From positions 21,592-33,634 of the forward strand of contig NZFT01000073.1 in assembly GCA_002690755.1 (NCBI GenBank): 12,043 nucleotides of DNA, given 5' to 3'. Within the stretch, counting starts at the first letter, position 1, and each line of letters opens with the position of its first letter. The DNA comes from Phycisphaerae bacterium (GTDB lineage: Bacteria > Planctomycetota > Phycisphaerae > Phycisphaerales > SM1A02). Both the position numbers and the translations under genes were made by a program. The notes beneath the pieces were generated by a model that saw only the letters and a list, made by a program, of their open reading frames with translations, searched no databases and was not told the origin of the DNA. Of the stretch, positions 7,075 through 12,043 are shown piece by piece.

Positions 7075-8490
7075 ATGACCCCCGTTCTTCGCTGGATCAA
7101 ATCTCACCTCGTCGTGGTGATCTGCGCCGTCATCATCCTCGCCGCACCGATCACGGCCTGGGTCATCTCGAGCGGCATGAACGCGTCCCTGCGGGCCGAG
7201 TTGCAGCAGACCGCCTCCAAGGTCAAGGAACTCGACCGCTATCGATCGACGACCGTGGCCCTCGAGGTTCCGGGTGGCGACCCCATCTCCGTCCGTGGCG
7301 TCGTGAATCCACGACTCCTCGAGGCGTACGAGTCGGCGGTGACCACCATCGGGTCCCAGGCGGAAATCGTCCATGCGGCCGGTCTCGAGCGAAATCGATC
7401 GATCAACGGTCGGGTTCGCACCGCGGATGACATCCTTCCGGATCACTTCCCCGCGCCGCGAAGCAAGGCCGGACTCGAAGAGATGCCGTTCGCCATGCAC
7501 GAAGCACTGGTCGAGGCGTATCGCAACCTGCTGGCCGAGGTTCAGGCGGGAACGCCGCCCGAGGCCCAGGCGGTTTCCGAACGTCTCTCGCGACGCCGGG
7601 ACGTCTTCGTCTCGGGTGCTCGAAAGGACTCCGTCGACGATCTCGAGGGTGATGAAATCGACGCGATGCGCGGCGAACTCGCCGCCGCCCGACTCAACAT
7701 CTATCGGAGTCATGCACTCGGCGAGGACGGCACGAGCCCGATCCGCTTCTACGCGGGACTCGGCCAGATGCCGATCGCCCCGGAGCCGAAGTCGATGCTC
7801 CCGCTCGGCATGATGTTCGAATGGCAGTGGGACTACTGGGTCACGGAGGACCTCCTCCACGCCTTCGCCGCCGCGAACGGCGACGAAACGGTGCTCCAGG
7901 GTCCGATGAAGCGACTGGTCTCACTCAACGTGCTCCCGCTCGGCGCGGAGCTGCCCGAGGGTGGGGGGAATTCGGGTGGATCCGGATTCAGTGGGGGAAC
8001 CCCCGGCATGGGTGCCGGTGGAGGCAACCCCGGCCGACGTGGTCGAGGTGGCGGAAACGCGGCCGCGGCAGCCCCCGCGGCGTCCGGTGCCGGTGCGCCG
8101 GCCCGACCCGGGAAGGCCAGGGTCGATCCCGGAGTCGCCGCGAACGTGGACAAGTCCCTGTCGATCACCGGCCGGGCTTCCAACGACGTCTACGACGTGC
8201 GAATCGTCGAATGCGAACTGGTGGTCGCCACGCGTGGGATCCCCAAGGTGATCGACGCGATCGCCCAGCAGAACTTCATGACGGTGCTCGACGTGAAGAT
8301 CCGCCCTGCGAACGCCTTCTCGGCGGCCAACGGGGGCTTCATCTACGGGATCGAACCGGTGTCGCGGGTGAACATCCGCCTGGAGTCGGTCTGGCTCCGG
8401 GAATGGACCGCCGACGCGATGCCGTCCGATCTCCGCGAAGCACTGGGAATCCAGAGCGAACCGAACAACGCAGCCGGCCAGGCCGGCTGA
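7075..8490 (+). CDS. bitopic PilO-like protein with Gly-rich linker
   Basis: The 471-residue product has a short cytoplasmic N-terminus, one membrane span at about residues 11-31, then a helical, probably coiled-coil stretch (38-55), and is otherwise extracytoplasmic. This is the PilN/PilO/GspM layout. A middle domain (about 65-290) is followed by a Gly-, Ala- and Pro-rich linker (about 295-345). A C-terminal domain (about 358-460) then contains SITGRASNDVYDVRIVECEL and a helix VIDAIAQQNFMTVLDVKI. This strand-helix-strand pattern recalls the ferredoxin-like domain of PilO and GspM, but similarity is at the level of layout, not recognisable identity. The protein is about twice the length of ordinary PilO (roughly 200 residues). 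The assignment rests mainly on topology and its place directly after the PilM/PilN-like gene. The start ATG has AGAAAGG about 10 nt upstream. It probably helps form the inner-membrane platform of a pilus or pseudopilus. No PilO symbol is assigned. Confidence 0.72.
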   Translation: MTPVLRWIKSHLVVVICAVIILAAPITAWVISSGMNASLRAELQQTASKVKELDRYRSTTVALEVPGGDPISVRGVVNPRLLEAYESAVTTIGSQAEIVHAAGLERNRSINGRVRTADDILPDHFPAPRSKAGLEEMPFAMHEALVEAYRNLLAEVQAGTPPEAQAVSERLSRRRDVFVSGARKDSVDDLEGDEIDAMRGELAAARLNIYRSHALGEDGTSPIRFYAGLGQMPIAPEPKSMLPLGMMFEWQWDYWVTEDLLHAFAAANGDETVLQGPMKRLVSLNVLPLGAELPEGGGNSGGSGFSGGTPGMGAGGGNPGRRGRGGGNAAAAAPAASGAGAPARPGKARVDPGVAANVDKSLSITGRASNDVYDVRIVECELVVATRGIPKVIDAIAQQNFMTVLDVKIRPANAFSAANGGFIYGIEPVSRVNIRLESVWLREWTADAMPSDLREALGIQSEPNNAAGQAG

Positions 8491-8536
8491 GCATCCGAAC
8501 CCGAAACACCCCGATACTCGTAGTGGAACGCCATCG

Positions 8537-10483
8537 ATGAACAAGGGAATTCCTTTCTGGGAACAGCACATCGAGAAGATGGTCCTCGGCCTCGCCGCCG
8601 TGGTCATGCTCGCCGTGCTCGCCGCCATCGCGATCGATTACGACGCGGTCACCGCGGAGATCGACAACCGGACCCTCGCACCCGCCGAGGTCGACGAGGT
8701 CATGGTCGGCAAGGCTCGCGAGCTCAGTCGCCAGCTGCAGCCCGATGCCGAGGCCGACACCGAGCAGTTCCTCGCGGTCGACGGAAGCGGCGGCAAGGCG
8801 TTCCGCGACCGGCTCGCGGGCTCCACGGGTCCTTCGACGATGCCACCGCTCATCGCGCCGTCGCTGGCGTCGGTGCTCCTGCCCGAAGAGGTCGGAACGT
8901 CGGACGTCTGGTATTACGAGCCGGTCATTCCCGAGCCGAGGATCCAGCCGATGGTCATGCAGACCATCGACACGCTGGAGGCCACCGAACTCGAACGAAA
9001 TGCCGATCTGGCGGATCTCGTCGGCTCGTCCTCCGGTGATCTGATCTGGACCACGCCCGTGGCGTCGATCGATCTCGCAGGCTTCCGCGCGGAGCTCGAG
9101 GGCCAGGATTCGATGGTGAATCCGATGCGGAGCCAGATTCCCAGCAACTGGTACAACCGCCGTCCCTACGTGATCGATGTCGTGTTCGAGCGACAGGCGA
9201 AGGGCGACGACGGCGAGTGGGGAACGGCCCAGATCGTCGAACCGGTGCCGGGACGACTGTCCTACCGCGAGGAGATCGTGGAACGGATCGCGGACGGGAC
9301 CCTCGATGCGGGCTTCCGTCAGCAGATCTGGCTGCAGCTCGACGACAAGGTGAACCAGCTCGAAGTGCTCCAGCCCGAGTTCTACGCGACCCGGAACGAC
9401 AGTTTCGCGGCACCAGCGCTGTTTGATGATCGCGAACTCACGGCCGACGACGGCATGGCCGACGTGAGCGACGAGGAGGCGGCGCGGCGCCAGGAGCAGC
9501 GTGAGATCGAGCGTCGTCTGCGTGATCGCGTCAGTTCCGCGGGCCGGATCGAAGCGACCCTGAAGGAGCTTGGTGGAGAGCTCCGGGAAGGTGACGCCGG
9601 CGCCGAGGACGAGGATTCCGGCAGCGGCCGGGGTGGTGGTCGTGACAAGGGCCGAGGCAAGTCCGACCCCAACGGCGATCCGGGCTTCGGATCCAGTGGC
9701 CAGGGCAAGAAGGGATCTTCCAGCGTCGGGTCGGCCACGGATCGTCGCCGCCGGATGAACCTCACCCTGAAGCTCGATCGGCTCCGTTCCGAGATCGAGC
9801 GACTTCAGGACGATCTCGAGGCGATGGACCCCGCCGCCGCGGATTTCATGGGATCGGTCGAGACCGAGGCGGTCGAGGTGATCGACATCGCCGTGGACGA
9901 CGAGATGCTGGTCTGGACCCACGACCTCTCGGTCGAGCCGGGTGCGACCTATCGATATCGATGCACGGTGCTTCTGTACAACCCGCTGTTCGCCCGAAGC
10001 CGGCAGTTGCTCGAAGCCCAGCAGGAACGGGCCAGGTCGTTCACGATCGAGTCGCTCACCAGCGACTGGTCGTCGCCGGTCGAAATCTCACCCCCGGTCG
10101 AGTTCTACGTGGTTCGCGCTTCCGAGGAGGGTGGTTCGCTCGGTCTCGGTGAAGTCCGGGTCGAGATGTACCGCTACTTCAACGGAAGTCGTCGGAGCAC
10201 CCAGTTCAGCGTCCAGCCCGGGGAGCAGATCGGCCGCACGATCACGGTTCCGGGTGGCGATCGTCCTGTCGCCGTCGACTTCTCGACCGACTGGTACCTG
10301 GTCGATGTGGTCGCGGATCCCGCGGCTTCCGGCGGGTCCGGACTCGATCGCGACGATGATGCCACGGTGGTCTGCCGCCGAATCGACGGGACCGAGCTGC
10401 GTCTCCGGGTCCCTTCTCGAGAGCTCGTCAATCAGGACCGAATCCGATTCAAGACCGATGCCAGTCAGGGCCAGTCCTCCTGA
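8537..10483 (+). CDS. large bitopic protein of the pilus operon, coiled coils and beta-rich C-terminus
   Basis: The 648-residue product has one N-terminal membrane span (about 15-33), with the bulk predicted outside the cytoplasm. Residues 205-240 and 258-285 look like folded strands and helices. A charged helical stretch (about 312-350, including EEAARRQEQREIERRLRDR) is followed by a Gly/Ser/Lys/Asp-rich linker (355-400), and a second coiled coil (406-431, LKLDRLRSEIERLQDDLEAM). The C-terminal 200 residues look beta-rich, with EPGATYRYRCTVLLYNPLF (467-485) resembling a fibronectin- or Ig-like strand pair. There is no lipobox and no secretin motif, so it is neither a standard PilP nor PilQ. 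I do not recognise the family. Its place 46 bp after the PilO-like gene and directly before a terminator makes it a likely partner in the same complex. The ATG has a GTGGA about 9 nt upstream. The last codons (ASQGQSS) look like a disordered end. Confidence 0.75.
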   Translation: MNKGIPFWEQHIEKMVLGLAAVVMLAVLAAIAIDYDAVTAEIDNRTLAPAEVDEVMVGKARELSRQLQPDAEADTEQFLAVDGSGGKAFRDRLAGSTGPSTMPPLIAPSLASVLLPEEVGTSDVWYYEPVIPEPRIQPMVMQTIDTLEATELERNADLADLVGSSSGDLIWTTPVASIDLAGFRAELEGQDSMVNPMRSQIPSNWYNRRPYVIDVVFERQAKGDDGEWGTAQIVEPVPGRLSYREEIVERIADGTLDAGFRQQIWLQLDDKVNQLEVLQPEFYATRNDSFAAPALFDDRELTADDGMADVSDEEAARRQEQREIERRLRDRVSSAGRIEATLKELGGELREGDAGAEDEDSGSGRGGGRDKGRGKSDPNGDPGFGSSGQGKKGSSSVGSATDRRRRMNLTLKLDRLRSEIERLQDDLEAMDPAAADFMGSVETEAVEVIDIAVDDEMLVWTHDLSVEPGATYRYRCTVLLYNPLFARSRQLLEAQQERARSFTIESLTSDWSSPVEISPPVEFYVVRASEEGGSLGLGEVRVEMYRYFNGSRRSTQFSVQPGEQIGRTITVPGGDRPVAVDFSTDWYLVDVVADPAASGGSGLDRDDDATVVCRRIDGTELRLRVPSRELVNQDRIRFKTDASQGQSS

Positions 10484-10538
10484 CGGCGCGAGAAAACGCC
10501 TTCGAATCAAGGCTCTTTCGCAACGAAACGATTCTTCC

Positions 10539-10573
10539 ACGCGGTCGCTTCCTCAAGGAGCGACCGCGTTTTT
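10539..10573 (+). terminator. intrinsic terminator of pilus-type operon
   Basis: An 11-bp perfect stem, ACGCGGTCGCT (10539-10549) against AGCGACCGCGT (10559-10569), closes a 9-nt loop. It runs directly into T5 (10569-10573), then C and TTT. It begins 55 bp after the stop of the third pilus gene. It ends the three-gene unit and separates it from the rRNA region. Confidence 0.9.
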
Positions 10574-11063
10574 CTTTCGCTTCCGTTGTCGTCGCCCGGT
10601 CCGCGTGTCGCCGCGGATCCGCCTGCGGCCGTCCGGTCGGTGAAACCAGAACGAAACCCAAGTGGGACGCCGACGAGGCCCGAATCGAGAACGCGGTCGA
10701 CGAAGTAGACGACGTTTCCGAGCTGTGAACGGCGCGGGTCGGGATGGAGCCATCGCATCGGAACCGGCGGGCTTCGGATGAAACGCTCGTCATGCACGCG
10801 TGGGCGGCCCATGGGCTTCCATCGATCACGTGTGACGCAGGCGGTGGGGGGCATCCTCCGTTGGTGGAGAGACAGGGGGGCCGCCGTCACCGAAGGATTT
10901 TCACGCGTGGTTCGGGCTTTCCTGCCGTCATCGGTTTTCCACAGCCAGTCCCATGCAAGCGGGCGTCATTTTCCGGAGAAGGGGCGAAGATTCGGGTCTT
11001 GGAAAACCCGTAAATCAGCCCTTTAACCCTTGAAACGGGTTCATTTTGGAGTTGCGAAGGATC
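10574..11063. other. gene-poor stretch ahead of rRNA promoter
   Basis: No gene is called here. Short open frames on both strands lack ribosome-binding sites and recognisable products, and the longest minus-strand ones read straight through the terminator at 10539-10573. A stretch at about 10647-10728 shows coding-like third-position bias on both strands (plus-strand reading KWDADEARIENAVDEVDDVSEL, ending at a TGA, without a start codon). It may be a gene remnant. Two CACGCGTG palindromes occur (10795-10802 and 10902-10909), and a single DnaA-box-like TTTTCCACA lies at 10935-10943. Base composition becomes clearly less GC-rich from about 10960 onward, as expected near an rRNA promoter. No 16S 3' end and no tRNA was seen. 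Confidence 0.5.
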
Positions 11064-11109
11064 AAAAACGGGGCCCAATCGCAAAAACAAGACTGGAATT
11101 GGGCCTTTT
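11064..11109. terminator. terminator-like inverted repeat, possibly bidirectional
   Basis: GGCCCAAT (11072-11079) pairs with ATTGGGCC (11098-11105) across an 18-nt loop. On the plus strand the stem is followed by TTTT (11106-11109). On the minus strand it is followed, after CCG, by TTTTT (complement of AAAAA at 11064-11068). It ends 15 bp before the -35 box of the 23S promoter. It could insulate the rRNA unit from read-through on either strand, or be a protein-binding site above the promoter. The large loop weakens the terminator reading. Confidence 0.45.
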
Positions 11110-11124
11110 GCCCGTTTGGTGGGG

Positions 11125-11152
11125 TTGACACTCACGGGGATCTCACTATCCT
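11125..11152 (+). promoter_or_regulatory. sigma70-type promoter of 23S rRNA unit
   Basis: A perfect -35 TTGACA (11125-11130) stands 16 bp from a -10 TATCCT (11147-11152, four of six consensus bases). The predicted start of transcription is near 11159-11162. Upstream sequence contains A-rich tracts (AAAAA at 11064-11068 and in the loop at about 11083-11087) that might act as an UP-like element, although they lie further from the -35 than a standard one. It is the best promoter in the window and sits about 300 bp upstream of the 23S gene. Confidence 0.8.
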
Positions 11153-11169
11153 GTTTCTTCTACCCCAAA

Positions 11170-11187
11170 CGGACGGGATATCGTCCG
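11170..11187 (+). repeat. leader stem-loop 1
   Basis: CGGACG (11170-11175) and CGTCCG (11182-11187) form a 6-bp stem with loop GGATAT, just downstream of the predicted transcription start. Confidence 0.5.
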
Positions 11188-11197
11188 CCAACGGGAG

Positions 11198-11217
11198 CCG
11201 ATCGGAAGTTTGATCGG
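11198..11217 (+). promoter_or_regulatory. boxB-like stem-loop before boxA
   Basis: CCGATC (11198-11203) pairs with GATCGG (11212-11217) around the 8-nt loop GGAAGTTT, ending 3 nt before boxA. Bacterial rRNA leaders often have a small hairpin next to boxA in this order. The position supports the reading, while the sequence itself is not diagnostic. Confidence 0.5.
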
Positions 11218-11220
11218 GCC

Positions 11221-11232
11221 TGCTCTTTGAAA
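11221..11232 (+). promoter_or_regulatory. boxA antitermination element
   Basis: TGCTCTTTGAAA closely matches the bacterial rRNA boxA (E. coli type TGCTCTTTAACAA). In established systems the boxA RNA is bound by NusB and S10 to make RNA polymerase resistant to early termination over untranslated rRNA. It lies about 60 nt into the leader and 204 nt before the 23S gene. Confidence 0.8.
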
Positions 11233-11249
11233 ATTCGTGCACGATGTCG

Positions 11250-11298
11250 CGATGCTCACTGGCCATTTCCCAAGATGAAGGCCAATTAGTGAGCATCG
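11250..11298 (+). repeat. long leader stem-loop
   Basis: CGATGCTCACT (11250-11260) pairs perfectly with AGTGAGCATCG (11288-11298), 11 bp. The helix continues with GGCC (11261-11264) against GGCC (11280-11283) after a one-sided AATT bulge (11284-11287), leaving a 15-nt loop. It lies between boxA and 23S. It could be an RNase III processing substrate or a structural element of the leader. Confidence 0.7.
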
Positions 11299-11334
11299 AG
11301 ACCGAGAGATCTTGAGTAGCCATGTGACTTGCGG

Positions 11335-11382
11335 GCTGTCTTGCTTGCTGCAGACAGTCGTTTCCAAACCACGCCTAGTGGT
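11335..11382 (+). repeat. two small leader stem-loops
   Basis: The first is CTGTCT (11336-11341) against AGACAG (11352-11357), with a possible G-U extension and a 10-nt loop. The second is ACCAC (11368-11372) against GTGGT (11378-11382) with a 5-nt loop. Both lie in the last 100 nt of the leader and are visible only as inverted repeats. Confidence 0.45.
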
Positions 11383-11435
11383 GAGGAAGGGCCGGCCTTG
11401 TCCCAATCCAGTTCGGATCGGGTCGCGGTCGGTGC

Positions 11436-12043
<608 letters not shown>

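Larger units (their letters stand above)
11159..11435 (+). other. pre-23S leader
   Basis: About 277 nt lie between the predicted transcription start and the first base of 23S rRNA. The leader contains at least five stem-loops and a boxA element and encodes no plausible protein. No 16S sequence, tRNA-Ile or tRNA-Ala is present, unlike a classical 16S-23S spacer. Part of it presumably pairs with the trailer beyond the 23S 3' end, outside this window, to give the processing stem. The boundaries are estimates: the 5' end comes from the promoter, the 3' end from alignment by eye with E. coli 23S rRNA. Confidence 0.7.

Noticed and set aside
8339..9922. 527-codon minus-strand open frame opposite the second and third pilus genes
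   Set aside because: It is a shadow frame: it has no domain, crosses a gene boundary, and lies opposite frames with membrane spans, coiled coils and ribosome-binding sites.
10449..10890. Two minus-strand open frames of about 126 codons after the pilus operon
   Set aside because: They run through the strong intrinsic terminator and into the end of the third pilus gene, with no ribosome-binding site and no recognisable product.
10795..10909. Two CACGCGTG palindromes as a possible operator pair
   Set aside because: A third copy occurs inside the PilO-like coding region near 8228, so chance occurrence in GC-rich DNA is likely.
10935..10943. DnaA-box-like TTTTCCACA, possible replication origin
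   Set aside because: It is a single imperfect copy with no cluster, no AT-rich unwinding region and no dnaA or dnaN neighbour.
10744..11013. 89-codon plus-strand open frame before the rRNA promoter
   Set aside because: It has no ribosome-binding site, no family resemblance and poor coding composition.

Overview
The window looks like chromosomal DNA of a high-GC bacterium, most likely a planctomycete of the Phycisphaerae type. The grounds are strong G/C preference at third codon positions, a PilM-type pilus protein extended by a PilN-like part and a glycine-rich tail, a membrane protein of a kind remembered from planctomycetes, and a 23S rRNA gene that is not preceded by a 16S gene. Unlinked 16S and 23S genes are known in Planctomycetes. 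The assignment is an inference; no database search was possible.

Layout: (1) 132-2170, plus strand: a polytopic membrane protein and a 219-residue protein, both of unknown function. (2) 2167-4581, minus strand: a four-domain S1 RNA-binding protein followed 18 bp later by a D-2-hydroxyacid dehydrogenase-like gene. The dehydrogenase gene meets the preceding plus-strand gene tail to tail, and their stop codons overlap within 4 bp. (3) 4582-4813: a divergent intergenic region serving the S1 gene and the pilus genes. (4) 4814-10483, plus strand: three consecutive genes encoding a PilM/PilN-like fusion, a bitopic PilO-like protein and a large bitopic protein with coiled coils. They are closed by a clear intrinsic terminator at 10539-10573. 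(5) 10574-11124: a gene-poor stretch. (6) 11125-12043: a complete-looking sigma70 promoter, a leader of about 277 nt with stem-loops and a boxA element, and the first 608 nt of 23S rRNA, cut by the window end.

The most interesting unit is the three-gene pilus-type operon. By analogy with PilM-PilN-PilO(-PilP), or GspL-GspM in type II secretion, the products should form the inner-membrane alignment platform of a type IV pilus or pseudopilus. All three carry a long Gly-rich linker on the extracytoplasmic side. The first joins a cytoplasmic actin-like PilM domain to a membrane-spanning PilN-like half in one chain, with a PilN-like DVNLAP motif at the junction. No PilP lipoprotein or PilQ secretin is encoded before the terminator. 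The second notable point is the stand-alone 23S transcription unit with its own promoter, boxA and structured leader.
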